From Treponema sp. (GTDB taxonomy: Bacteria > Spirochaetota > Spirochaetia > Treponematales > Treponemataceae): a stretch of 64,000 nt of DNA. Numbering within the stretch: the stretch's first letter is position 1; each line of letters opens with the position of its first letter. A program made the position numbers and the translations under genes. The stretch is from contig JAKSTG010000003.1 in assembly GCA_024402695.1 (NCBI GenBank), positions 62,001-126,000 on the forward strand, read 5' to 3'. The notes under the pieces were generated by a model. The model worked only from the letters and a program-made list of their open reading frames with translations, had not been told where the DNA came from and searched no databases. Below are positions 1-8,579 of this stretch, in pieces.

Positions 1-1841
1 AAGCCGTCGTATGTGATGATGTCTGCTGCACTTGCATTTGAAATAGCGTGTGAACTTGCAGTTGAACTTGGACCAACTTTCCAACCGGAAATATTAACAG
101 AAGCTTTCTTAAGACCTTCTCCAAATGCATCCCAGTATTTAAGCCCTGTTTTATTTTCAGTTGTATATTTCTTAGGACCATATTCAACATAGTTTTCTGT
201 TGCAATTGGAATAGCGGTGTTTCCACCATTGAGCCAGTAACGGATAGCGAATGTGTTGATTGTAGTTCCTTCGTATTTTGTTCCTGAAGGGGATACTGTC
301 TCTGTGCTTCCAGGAGTTGAGCCAGCTGTTACTCCGTCTTTGTGGTATTCACCGTCTGTAAGACTTACATAAGTCCAAGCTGATTTTCCGGCTTTGTTTA
401 CTGCACGAATACGGGCTGTATATTCTTTTCCCATTACAAGATTGATTACCAGCTGTTTATTGTTTGCAAGAAGAGAACCAGAATAATGTGTTGCTTTATC
501 GTTTGTAACATCAATAGAGTAGGTTGTTACCTTTCCATCGCGTAAAGCATCTGTTTTGGTGATAGAACTTACTGTATTTACATCATCAACCTCGATGTAC
601 TTAACGATATCATTATTTTCTGCATCCTTTGTCCAGAAAACAGGATTAGTTGCTGTTGGGTTGGTAGGCTGTTTAAGAGAGAATCCTGTTGCATATTTTC
701 CTGCAACATTTGAAATGTCTGCAACCTGAAGTTCAAAGTTTACTTCGTTTTCGATGAAGAATCCGTCTTCAGACCAATCTGCCCAATCGAAGATTACAGC
801 ATTTTTCATACCGTCATTATCGATAACTGGGTCCAGAAGAGCGTCAGCAGTATTTCCTTCAAGAATTGAAGCAAAGAGGTATTCAGGTGCTTTAGGAGCT
901 TCTTTAATGATTTCACTGATATATACGCTCTGGTCTGTTGTTTTTCCAGGGAAAACCATAAGTTTGTCAGACCACTGCCAGTTTACATCTCCATCTGCAT
1001 TCTGGAAGTTGATTACAAGGTTGTATGTTCCAGGCTGGATGTCAGTAAGATCAGGTTCAGTTCCTACTGCGTAAGTGGTATAGTCATCTGTTCCGATAAG
1101 GGCTCCATCTTTAGCTTCAGTAGAGCCATCACCAGCCGCAAAAGCTTCTAATATAACTTTTGTGTAATTGGCATTATCTCCCTCTTTAATTCCTTTTCCT
1201 GTTTTAAGATCATAAAGTTCTGCTGTAACTTTCATTCCTTTAAGAGGGTCAGTAGCGTCAGAGTGTGAAGAAAGTTTCCATCCATCGAGAATTACAGAAA
1301 GATTTACATGTCCTGGAAGGGTAAGTCCTTCTGGTGAAAGAATGAACTTTGCACTTGTTTTGTCTCCTGAAAGGTCTACATAAGCAGATCCCATAAGAAG
1401 AACTTTTGTAGCAAGTTTGTTGTCACGGATATCTTCAACAACGATGGAATCTCCTGATTTTACTGCAACCATTGTAAGGTTCCAGGCACCCTGTGGAAGA
1501 CTAACATTGAATTTTCCTGAAGTTGCATCATCTGCAATTCCGTTCAGAACTTTGTAAGGTCCACAGATATTAGATCCGCTTTCACCATAAAGGAAAAAGT
1601 CATAACCGCTTGCATTTACTGTTGGTGCAACAAGACGTGCACTAGGATTGATTACAGGATTGGAGATGTTAAGAGCTTTGATGATTTCTCCATAGTTTGT
1701 AACTGTTCCTTCCAGTTTGCAATATTCAGAAATACCTTTGTATACTTCTGTATTGTTGTCTCCCAGAAGACCGTTACATCCTGTCATTGTTACTGCCATT
1801 ACCAGAGCGGTGAGTACAGCAATAAGATGTGTTTTTTTCAT
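1..1841 (-). CDS. Surface lipoprotein with FN3-like region (C-terminus beyond window)
   Basis: Reading the minus strand from an ATG at 1841 gives an open frame of about 613 codons that runs off the window edge without a stop. An AAGGAG ribosome site lies just upstream. The first 22 residues form a lipoprotein signal peptide ending in the lipobox TMTGC, so the mature protein is probably lipid-anchored. After an Asn/Gly/Thr-rich N-terminal region, a stretch around residues 400-500 ends in YTARIRAVNKAGKSAW, typical of the last strand of a fibronectin type III fold. The remainder looks like repeated beta-sandwich modules. No catalytic motif is visible. Treponemes carry many such large cell-surface lipoproteins; an adhesin or polysaccharide-binding role is only a guess. 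The next gene upstream is another lipoprotein on the same strand. Confidence 0.85.
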   Translation of the reverse strand, partial: MKKTHLIAVLTALVMAVTMTGCNGLLGDNNTEVYKGISEYCKLEGTVTNYGEIIKALNISNPVINPSARLVAPTVNASGYDFFLYGESGSNICGPYKVLNGIADDATSGKFNVSLPQGAWNLTMVAVKSGDSIVVEDIRDNKLATKVLLMGSAYVDLSGDKTSAKFILSPEGLTLPGHVNLSVILDGWKLSSHSDATDPLKGMKVTAELYDLKTGKGIKEGDNANYTKVILEAFAAGDGSTEAKDGALIGTDDYTTYAVGTEPDLTDIQPGTYNLVINFQNADGDVNWQWSDKLMVFPGKTTDQSVYISEIIKEAPKAPEYLFASILEGNTADALLDPVIDNDGMKNAVIFDWADWSEDGFFIENEVNFELQVADISNVAGKYATGFSLKQPTNPTATNPVFWTKDAENNDIVKYIEVDDVNTVSSITKTDALRDGKVTTYSIDVTNDKATHYSGSLLANNKQLVINLVMGKEYTARIRAVNKAGKSAWTYVSLTDGEYHKDGVTAGSTPGSTETVSPSGTKYEGTTINTFAIRYWLNGGNTAIPIATENYVEYGPKKYTTENKTGLKYWDAFGEGLKKASVNISGWKVGPSSTASSHAISNASAADIITYDG

Positions 1842-1914
1842 AAAAATCTCCTTAAAGTTTTTTATGTCTGTTAATAATAGTTTTTGAAAGGTACAACGTA
1901 CCCTAAGTTTGTTT

Positions 1915-2451
1915 CTATCCCTCCCCAATTGTTTCTATGTAGTATTGGTCGTATACGATGATTTCACATGAATCCATGTAAGTCATTCCCTTGCTGTCTG
2001 TTACAACAAGAAGGAGTTCGTAGGTCCCCGGAACAAGTCCCGGAACTTCAGGAACGTAAAAGCCAAATGTTTTCTTGAAACAATCAACTGATGAAGGAAG
2101 TGCAAACTCAGTTCGTTCTACCTCGTCTGCTCCGATCCAGGTTGCACTCTCTATTTTTTTCAGAGAGTACAATGACCAGTAATAGGATGCTGCTTCAGGA
2201 GCCGACAGTGCCAGACTCATTCGGGTACCAACGTAGTACTTCGACATAAGCATGGCATTTTCGTCAAAACCTTCGTCACCGGGTTTCAACTTGTTGTTGT
2301 ACGGTTCCACCTTACCCGAAAAGTGGGAGTTAGTGTTTTCCAACATCACCATTACATTGTTATTACATGAAGAAAGGGTTATTCCAGTTACAGCCAGTAG
2401 CATGTAAAGCAGGAAATAAAGCTTTCCACTGCGCTTAGTTAATTTTTTCAT
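1915..2451 (-). CDS. Small lipoprotein of unknown function (178 aa)
   Basis: The start used is the ATG at 2451 (MKKLTKRSGK), not the longer in-frame opening upstream, because it gives a proper lipoprotein signal with a basic N-terminus, a hydrophobic core and the lipobox TLSSC. The ATG overlaps the TGA of the upstream propeller gene as ATGA, a hallmark of translational coupling, so the two proteins are probably made together. The mature part ends in a beta-rich segment with GTYELLLVVTDSKG, which resembles an Ig-like/PKD-type sandwich. I do not recognise a named family. A periplasmic or surface partner of the propeller protein is a reasonable inference from the coupling, not shown by sequence. 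Confidence 0.85.
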   Translation of the reverse strand: MKKLTKRSGKLYFLLYMLLAVTGITLSSCNNNVMVMLENTNSHFSGKVEPYNNKLKPGDEGFDENAMLMSKYYVGTRMSLALSAPEAASYYWSLYSLKKIESATWIGADEVERTEFALPSSVDCFKKTFGFYVPEVPGLVPGTYELLLVVTDSKGMTYMDSCEIIVYDQYYIETIGEG

Positions 2452-4043
2452 CCGGAGCCTACCTTGACTCTCCAACCGACGCCGGCCGAAACTGAAAGTC
2501 CCAGCTGGTAATCGTAAAGACAGCCGACTGAAAGAATGACCTGCCGCCAGCATAAGCCGGTCTGCAGTTCCAAAGAAGGAGACGGATAAAAATCCTTTAT
2601 TCCATAGTCAGGGAACCAGAAAGTATCTACTGAGAATGCAGGATGCAACTCAACAAAGACTCCCAGATCCTGACGGAATGGTTTCAGAAAGACTCCCACA
2701 ACGCCGGACACTTTTGGTCCAACAAGGTAAGGGGAGTGGATAACGTTACCTTTTTCCATATCCAGATAGGCGAAGGGGAATGTTGCATTTGGAACACAGA
2801 AATTGAATTCCAATAAGCCGCCTGCATAGAATGGATAGAAAGGACTTTTGTATATGTAACCGATTTGCGGTGTAAGGTTCACTGCGTAAGGGTAGTCTGG
2901 AATGGAAAGGTTAATACGCATATCCAGATTGTGAATACCCATGTCTGAAGAAATAAAGTCCCCAACTACTCCTCCGTCTGTTATACCTCCTGCAGTTCCG
3001 CCGCTGAAAATGCCTTTGCCAAGTTTTGGCTGAGGGGCATCAGGAGCCAGGAATACATCGGCTGTGTTCATAATGAATACAAGACCGTCCTTATGGGTAA
3101 CCAGAAGTTTCTGATAATCCTGAGAGAAGTCAAAATCAACGATCGGTGAATTTGAGAAATAGGGAACATAGCCCAGAAGGGAATAGTCGTCCATTTTGAA
3201 TACGTAGATGTTATTGTTTTTAGCAAGTTCAAAAAGATATTTCCCGTCTGAAGAAACTCTGAAGCTTCCCATTGGTTCCAGAAGAGAGATTTCCTGTTCG
3301 ATCTTTCCGTCAAAGTCACGGATAATGATTTTGTATTTGTCAGCGGCGCTGATGATTTTGTCTGAGCTTGCAGTAAAGTAAACAGGGAAATTGTTTCTTG
3401 GAGGAACTTTCATGGTACCGATGAGTTTGTTTTCTTCGATGTTCCATAAAGTAACGGTTCCGTCTTTTGAAACAGAAAGGAGATTGTTTGAATCACTGCT
3501 GATAGAAATCTGTTTTACGCCTGTCGGATTCATGAAGAGCTGTGTGTGGTAAATCTGTTTTGTGAATTTAAGCTGCATTGCAAGACTTACCTGGCCGCCT
3601 TCTGTACCAAAGGCAATATAAAGTCCGTTCTGAGAATAGTCTGTGGCGGTAATTCGGGATTCGGTCTGATATTGTCTTTGTGGATATGTTTCCGATAAAG
3701 GCATTGTTCTGATTCCCGCAATATTGTCACCTGTAAGGGTGTATAATTCTTTTTCTCCGTTTACTGAGTTATGTGCAACCCGTGCAAAGATAATACGTCC
3801 ATCTTCTACAGGAATATCTTCCTTAAAATTGGTGGTTGTGTTCAAAACCAGAGCTTCATTGTTTGTAAAGACGTAAATGTCTTCGTCAGTAATCCATCCA
3901 ATGCCTTCAGAAATGGACTGGAGCATGAGACTTGGTCCGGGATAAAAAAGTATTTTTTCCCTAGGAACAAGCTCAAAATCCTGAGCAAAAGCCTTAAAGA
4001 GAAGCATTGTTACTGCGAAAAAGACAATAATCCTATTTTTCAT
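2448..4043 (-). CDS. Secreted WD40-like beta-propeller with C-terminal barrel-like domain
   Basis: The 531-residue protein begins with a signal peptide ending at AFAQ. Residues of about 30-330 contain blade-like repeats; the clearest is SKDGTVTLWNIEENK, a WD40 strand pair. A Gly-rich linker (about 340-365, GGTAGGITDGG) leads into an aromatic, strand-rich region (365-531) that ends in VSAGVGWRVKVGSG, which looks like an outer-membrane barrel. A propeller plus barrel would place the protein at the outer membrane with the propeller in the periplasm. There is no Shine-Dalgarno sequence; a TATATT box ends five bases before the ATG. It is translationally coupled to the following lipoprotein gene. 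The barrel assignment rests on pattern only. Confidence 0.8.
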   Translation of the reverse strand: MKNRIIVFFAVTMLLFKAFAQDFELVPREKILFYPGPSLMLQSISEGIGWITDEDIYVFTNNEALVLNTTTNFKEDIPVEDGRIIFARVAHNSVNGEKELYTLTGDNIAGIRTMPLSETYPQRQYQTESRITATDYSQNGLYIAFGTEGGQVSLAMQLKFTKQIYHTQLFMNPTGVKQISISSDSNNLLSVSKDGTVTLWNIEENKLIGTMKVPPRNNFPVYFTASSDKIISAADKYKIIIRDFDGKIEQEISLLEPMGSFRVSSDGKYLFELAKNNNIYVFKMDDYSLLGYVPYFSNSPIVDFDFSQDYQKLLVTHKDGLVFIMNTADVFLAPDAPQPKLGKGIFSGGTAGGITDGGVVGDFISSDMGIHNLDMRINLSIPDYPYAVNLTPQIGYIYKSPFYPFYAGGLLEFNFCVPNATFPFAYLDMEKGNVIHSPYLVGPKVSGVVGVFLKPFRQDLGVFVELHPAFSVDTFWFPDYGIKDFYPSPSLELQTGLCWRQVILSVGCLYDYQLGLSVSAGVGWRVKVGSG

Positions 4044-4154
4044 ACAAGAATATAGTAGTCCTGTAAGGATTATTGGTAGGAAATTAGAGAAACTTGAGAT
4101 TTTTTGTTATAGGGATTTTTTTTGAAATTTTACAAACAAATGAATGTCAAGAAT

Positions 4155-5591
4155 TTAGAGATATGAAATCAGCTTTCGTGGAGTCAGACTGTAGGAATCT
4201 TTTCCTTTTTCGGATGCGGCAGTTCCATGACGGAATACTGCGGTAATGGCGGCATCCTGAGCTGAATATCCCTGTGCCAGAAGGGCAGTAATCATTCCTG
4301 CAAGAACGTCGCCGCTTCCGCCTTTTGCAAGAGCCTGACAGCCTTTGTCAAAAATATATATGATTCCCTTTGCTGCAATGAAAGTATTTGCGCCTTTCAT
4401 TACCAGAACCGATTTTGGATATTTTTTTGTGAAAAACTTTCCAATTTCAATGCGGTTCTCCAGTGCTTCCGAAGGATTCAGGTTTTTGCTGATTCCTAGA
4501 AGTTCTGCAAGGGCGGCCAGCTCTTTAGCGTGTGGGGTAAGAACCAGACGGGCGTTTTCCACTTTGTTCAATCCTTTGAGCAGGGAAGGTAGTTTGCTGT
4601 AAGAAAACAGATCTGCGTCCAGCACACATGCCGGGTTCTTTTGCTTTAAGAACCATTCTTCAAATTTTGTGACCGCTTTTTCTACTTCAGGATTTTCAAA
4701 GCTTCCAAGTCCGCTTCCGATCAGGACCGCCTTTGTGGTTTTAGGAAACTCTTTTGATATCATCAGTTCCGGGTTTACCTTGAACTGTGACAGATTTGAA
4801 AAGCCCAGGTCCACTACTGAAGTAAGGCCTGACCCGAAGTTCATTGCGGCTTCGGAAGCCAGAAGAGCGGCTCCACATTTTTTGCCTGAAATTATTGCGC
4901 TATGGCCGTAAGTGCCTTTGTGGGAATCTTGTTTCTTTCGGAGGGGAAGCTTCATGTCGTTTTCTTCCAGAAGGTAAATTCCAGTTGTGGTTTGACCTTC
5001 AAAAAGGTTTTCTGCAATTCCGAGTTCTGTAAGGATTATTTCTCCGGTGACTTCTTTTGCTTTGTCGGAGTAAAGCATGCTTTTGTAAGTTCCCATTGTA
5101 ATAGTTGCGTCGGCTTTGAAGAAAAGTGCACTTGGGATATCACAGGCCAGACGGAAAGCCTTTGAGTTGTTTGCGGCTTCAAGAATTTTTTTGTCTTCGG
5201 TTTTGATTTCTCCATGGAAGCCGGTTCCGTAAAGGCAGTCGCAGACAAGTTTTGAATCTGTTGATTTTAAGAAGGCTTTGAGTTTTGTTTCACTTAAGAA
5301 AGGAACTCCCACATTTTTTGCCATTTCATACTGGACTATTCCTTCTTCAGTTTTGGGTATGGCAGGGCAGAATACATAAACCGGGAGTTTTGAAAAAAGC
5401 ATGCGTGCGGCGGCAAGGCCGTCGGCACCGTTATTTCCTTTGCCGCAGATGAATACAGCAGGAAGATTTTTGGAAAGAATAAAACCGGCCATTGAAGCCG
5501 CAGCATTTTCCATCATTATGAATGAAGGAAAACCGAATTTTTCTTTTACAAGTTTTTCAACTTCCGAAGGGTTTTCAAAAACCGGTTTCAT
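4155..5591 (-). CDS. nnr: Bifunctional NAD(P)HX epimerase / ADP-dependent dehydratase
   Basis: This is a metabolite-repair enzyme that re-forms NAD(P)H from its hydrated, damaged form. The N-terminal YjeF_N (epimerase) domain shows FICGKGNNGADGLAAAR near residue 50. The C-terminal ribokinase-like dehydratase domain begins around residue 225 (GTYGHSAIISGKKCGAALLA) and carries the signature AKGGSGDVLAGM near residue 430. The start is set at the ATG at 5591 (MKPVFENPSEV), which has an AGGAG site 6-7 bases upstream; the longer opening upstream runs into uppP. At 478 residues the length fits the fused bacterial family. The gene lies 28 bases after uppP and is probably co-transcribed with it. The C-terminus appears complete. 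Confidence 0.93.
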   Translation of the reverse strand: MKPVFENPSEVEKLVKEKFGFPSFIMMENAAASMAGFILSKNLPAVFICGKGNNGADGLAAARMLFSKLPVYVFCPAIPKTEEGIVQYEMAKNVGVPFLSETKLKAFLKSTDSKLVCDCLYGTGFHGEIKTEDKKILEAANNSKAFRLACDIPSALFFKADATITMGTYKSMLYSDKAKEVTGEIILTELGIAENLFEGQTTTGIYLLEENDMKLPLRKKQDSHKGTYGHSAIISGKKCGAALLASEAAMNFGSGLTSVVDLGFSNLSQFKVNPELMISKEFPKTTKAVLIGSGLGSFENPEVEKAVTKFEEWFLKQKNPACVLDADLFSYSKLPSLLKGLNKVENARLVLTPHAKELAALAELLGISKNLNPSEALENRIEIGKFFTKKYPKSVLVMKGANTFIAAKGIIYIFDKGCQALAKGGSGDVLAGMITALLAQGYSAQDAAITAVFRHGTAASEKGKDSYSLTPRKLISYL

Positions 5592-5619
5592 ATATTTCTC
5601 CTTTTTTAGAGAAGGATTA

Positions 5620-6489
5620 TTAGAAGAACATGAGTCCAAGAATTCCAACAGGAATCAGGTAAGCAGCGAACCAGATGATTTTTCCTTTGCGGATAAGTTT
5701 CATCAGATAGGTGAGGGAAATGTATCCAACTGCGAAGGCGGCGGCACAGCCTGCAATAATAGGGGCAGCACCAACAACCTGGTTTACTTCGCCAAGATCT
5801 TTTAATTCAAGAATGAATGCACCAAGAATTGCAGGAATACTTACGATGAAGGAATAATCTCCGGCAGTTTTTCTGTCCATTCCTGTAAACAGGGCACCTG
5901 CAATTGTTGAACCTGAGCGGGAAATTCCTGGAAGGGTTCCAAAGCCCTGCATATTACCGATTGCAACAGCCTGGAAAATATTAACAGGTCCTTTCTGGAT
6001 TGTTCCGTCTTCATTAAGTTTTGTAAAACGGCTTGGGCGTGGATGCTTTTCTGCAACATCAGAAAGAATAAGCAAGAAGGCTGTAACAATTAATCCTGCG
6101 CATACAGCTTTGATTGGCATATCAGGAAGAGCCTTGCTTGTAAGAACTCCAATAGCCCCAGTGATAATAGTAGAAATAATGATTGCAATAATTGCTTTGC
6201 GCCCGTAAGCGTCTGTTCCTGAAAGCAGGTCATCAGGATTTGTTGTTTCCGGCTCCGGTTTTCTGGCAATCCATCTTCCGAAGATTTTTAAAAGATTCCA
6301 GATTTTTTTTCTGAAATAGAGACAAACTGAAGCCAGTGTTGCCAGGTGAAGAAAAACATCAAAAAGAACAGGAACTTCTTCAAGTCCAAAAAGTGTCTGG
6401 CAAAGCTGAAGATGTCCTGATGATGAGATAGGCAGGAATTCTGCAACTCCCTGCAGAAAGCCTAAAATGATTCCTTGAAATACTGTCAT
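5620..6489 (-). CDS. uppP: Undecaprenyl-diphosphatase
   Basis: This integral membrane enzyme dephosphorylates undecaprenyl pyrophosphate to recycle the lipid carrier for peptidoglycan synthesis. The first family motif is seen near the N-terminus, LQGVAEFLPISSSGH, and the second near residue 170, GFGTLPGISRSGSTI. The protein has about eight hydrophobic segments and 289 residues, the usual length. I place the start at the ATG at 6489 (MTVFQG) and not at the GTG 18 bases earlier, because a TAAAAT box sits exactly eight bases before this ATG and there is no ribosome-binding sequence. The gene leads a two-gene run with nnr. Confidence 0.93.
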   Translation of the reverse strand: MTVFQGIILGFLQGVAEFLPISSSGHLQLCQTLFGLEEVPVLFDVFLHLATLASVCLYFRKKIWNLLKIFGRWIARKPEPETTNPDDLLSGTDAYGRKAIIAIIISTIITGAIGVLTSKALPDMPIKAVCAGLIVTAFLLILSDVAEKHPRPSRFTKLNEDGTIQKGPVNIFQAVAIGNMQGFGTLPGISRSGSTIAGALFTGMDRKTAGDYSFIVSIPAILGAFILELKDLGEVNQVVGAAPIIAGCAAAFAVGYISLTYLMKLIRKGKIIWFAAYLIPVGILGLMFF

Positions 6490-6526
6490 AATAACTGATT
6501 TTAGCACAAAAACGGGTTTAAAACAA
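6490..6526 (-). promoter_or_regulatory. uppP promoter, leaderless type
   Basis: On the minus strand TTGTTT (6521-6526), a 17-base spacer, TAAAAT (6498-6503) and eight bases lead directly to the uppP ATG. There is no Shine-Dalgarno. The predicted transcript starts at or within two bases of the start codon. Confidence 0.6.
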
Positions 6527-6553
6527 AAAGGCTGCCTGTAGTAGCAGGCAGCC
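6525..6553 (-). terminator. Intrinsic terminator of the sugar permease genes
   Basis: A perfect 9-bp stem (GGCTGCCTG / CAGGCAGCC) with a six-base loop is followed on the minus strand by a T-run. It lies 27 bases after the last permease gene and its T-run merges with the uppP -35 region. Confidence 0.85.
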
Positions 6554-6579
6554 CATATAAATTGGAAGAAGAAAGGGGA

Positions 6580-7422
6580 TTATCCTTTAACACTTCCAAG
6601 AGCAACACCGGAAATAATATATTTTGACAGGAGGAAATATACTATGAACAGTGGTAGCACCGTAAGAGTAAGTCCGAGATAGATTGATCCGAACTCTGTT
6701 TTGTAAATATCACCGCGGAGCAGTGAAACCATCTGTGGCATTGTGTACAGTTTTGAGTCTGTAATGATAACCTGTGGCAGGAACAGTTCGTTCCATTTTG
6801 ATACGAAGCTGAAGATAGCCTGTGTAGCAATAGCAGGTTTCATGATTGGCAGAGCGATGATGTTGAATGTGAAGAATTCTTTTGCACCGTCAATACGAGC
6901 TGATTCGATGATTTCCAGTGAGAGGGAAGGAATCATGTACTGGCGCATGAAGAATACCATTGAAGGAGCTGCGATTGAAGGCAGAATCAATGGAAGGAAG
7001 TTGTTTGTAAGTCCAACTTTGTAGATCATCTGGTAGAAACCGATTGTAACAATCTGTGCCGGAATCATCATAACAGCCATAATGAATGTGAAGAATGAGC
7101 GGCGGAGTTTCCAAGAGTAAACTACAAGAGCGTAAGCTGTAAGTGTAGAGAAGTAAACAGCCAGACAAGTAGAACCTGTTGAAACAACGATTGAGTTGAA
7201 GAATCCTTTTAATGGATTGAAGCTTTTTCCTGTAAGAATTCTAAGGTTAGAAAGCAGATACTTAGAAGGAATAAGCGAAATAGCGTGCTGCTGGATTTCG
7301 TATGTAGAGCGTGTTGCGTTAACAATCATCTGGATGAAAGGGAACAAGCTCAGAACTGTAAGAATAGTACAAACGAAATAAACGAATACTTTGAAAACAA
7401 TGTTTCCTGCTGAGTTTTTCAT
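6580..7422 (-). CDS. Sugar ABC transporter permease, MalG/UgpE type
   Basis: This is one of two inner-membrane subunits of a CUT1-type carbohydrate importer. The 280-residue protein shows six hydrophobic segments and the EAA loop that docks the ATPase, seen as ESARIDGAKEFFTFNIIALP near residue 180. The start ATG shares its A with the stop of the preceding permease gene (TAATG), and its GGAGG ribosome site lies inside the end of that gene, so translation is probably coupled. No ATP-binding subunit is encoded here; CUT1 systems often share a MsmK/UgpC-like ATPase made elsewhere, which would be expected in this organism. A terminator follows directly. Confidence 0.93.
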   Translation of the reverse strand: MKNSAGNIVFKVFVYFVCTILTVLSLFPFIQMIVNATRSTYEIQQHAISLIPSKYLLSNLRILTGKSFNPLKGFFNSIVVSTGSTCLAVYFSTLTAYALVVYSWKLRRSFFTFIMAVMMIPAQIVTIGFYQMIYKVGLTNNFLPLILPSIAAPSMVFFMRQYMIPSLSLEIIESARIDGAKEFFTFNIIALPIMKPAIATQAIFSFVSKWNELFLPQVIITDSKLYTMPQMVSLLRGDIYKTEFGSIYLGLTLTVLPLFIVYFLLSKYIISGVALGSVKG

Positions 7423-8435
7423 TAGTTACCTCCCTGTGCGGCAGCGGCTTTGCGTGCCTTTTCTGCTTTGTTGAACTCTTTGATGCGCTGTTTTTCAGCT
7501 TTGTAAGCTTTAGCTTCATCTTTGTCTCTAAGCAGATAGAAGATGATTGCAGAAAGAACTGCGATGATTACGAACATGATCATAGAGGCAGCGGCTGCGC
7601 GGTTGAACATGTAAGAACCCTTGAAGGCCTGGTTGTAAATGAAAACGCTTGTTGTAAGTGTTGCATTGTCCGGACCTGAGTTCTGCATAAGCAGGGAAGG
7701 GATATCGAACATCTGGAGACCACCGATAAGTGATGTAACCAGAGTGTAAAGAAGAATTGTCTTAAGGTTAGGAAGTGTAATCTTGAAGAACTTCTGAGCA
7801 CCGTTTGCACCGTCGATTTCTGCGGCTTCGAAGATTTCTGGGCTGATACCAAGGATACCAGATGTAAGAACAATCATTGTGTATCCGTACCACATCCAGA
7901 ACTGGATGAAGGCAACGATTAAACGTGCAGCCAGTTTAGACTGTGGGAAGTCGAACTTTGGATATCCCATTCTTTCCAGCATGTAGTTTACAGGGCTTAC
8001 AGGGTAAGCGAAGAGGGATGCGAACAGAATAGCGATTGTTGCAGCTGTGATGATGTTAGGCATGTAGAAAACAACTTTGAAGAATCCTTTACCTTTGATG
8101 TTGTTCTGTTCATTTGTGAACCAGGCAGCAAGTACCAGGGCAAGGACAATCTGTGGAATGAAGTTGATAATCCACATCATGAATGTATTTTTAAGAGCAG
8201 TCCTAAAAGAAGGATTTGCCAGAATAATCTTAAAGTTATTGTAAAAAGGAGTGGCAATTGAGAAGTTTGTGCTGCCGAGACCTTTCAGGTTTGTAAATCC
8301 AATGTATGCAGTGTACACGATTGGGTACAGAGTACAAATACAAAACGCAATAATGAATGGAAGAGCAAAGATATATCCGTATTTTGAATAACTAATACCC
8401 TTATGCTTGGTGATGGCTTTTTCTTTGTTTTTCAT
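7422..8435 (-). CDS. Sugar ABC transporter permease, MalF/UgpA type
   Basis: This is the second membrane subunit of the same importer. The 337-residue protein has six or so membrane segments and the EAA loop EAAEIDGANGAQKFFKITLP near residue 220. Its C-terminus is an unusually long, charged and Ala/Lys-rich cytoplasmic tail (about residues 300-337). It is separated from the upstream binding-protein gene by 144 bases that hold a terminator-like hairpin and a second perfect hairpin, so its expression is probably lower than that of the binding protein. The ribosome site is weak (GGGA, about six bases before ATG). Confidence 0.93.
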   Translation of the reverse strand: MKNKEKAITKHKGISYSKYGYIFALPFIIAFCICTLYPIVYTAYIGFTNLKGLGSTNFSIATPFYNNFKIILANPSFRTALKNTFMMWIINFIPQIVLALVLAAWFTNEQNNIKGKGFFKVVFYMPNIITAATIAILFASLFAYPVSPVNYMLERMGYPKFDFPQSKLAARLIVAFIQFWMWYGYTMIVLTSGILGISPEIFEAAEIDGANGAQKFFKITLPNLKTILLYTLVTSLIGGLQMFDIPSLLMQNSGPDNATLTTSVFIYNQAFKGSYMFNRAAAASMIMFVIIAVLSAIIFYLLRDKDEAKAYKAEKQRIKEFNKAEKARKAAAAQGGN

Positions 8436-8486
8436 AATTTCCCGTCTGACCTAATGGTTTGAAATAGAAATAGTTTTTTAACTGGT

Positions 8487-8521
8487 AAAAAAAATGCCGT
8501 ACAAAAATGCACGGCATTTTT
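8487..8521 (-). terminator. Terminator/attenuator after the sugar-binding protein gene
   Basis: On the minus strand an 11-bp stem (AAAAATGCCGT / ACGGCATTTTT) is followed by a run of eight Ts. It sits between the binding-protein gene and the permease genes of the same operon and probably lets only part of the transcription continue. Confidence 0.8.
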
Positions 8522-8531
8522 GGAATAACTT

Positions 8532-8559
8532 TTGCATGTTCCCGGAAGGGAACATGCAA
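8532..8559. repeat. Perfect 12-bp inverted repeat (mRNA hairpin)
   Basis: TTGCATGTTCCC is followed by a GGAA loop and its exact complement. There is no T-run. Just after the binding-protein stop codon, it would cap the 3' end of that mRNA segment and could protect it from exonucleases. Confidence 0.75.
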
Positions 8560-8579
8560 GGTGTGGGTTTTATCCCGAA

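Noticed and set aside
4044..4154. Possible small RNA or gene between the propeller gene and nnr
   Set aside because: The 111 bases are AT-rich, with no hairpin plus T-run and no frame of note; only a weak -10 box for the propeller gene is seen.
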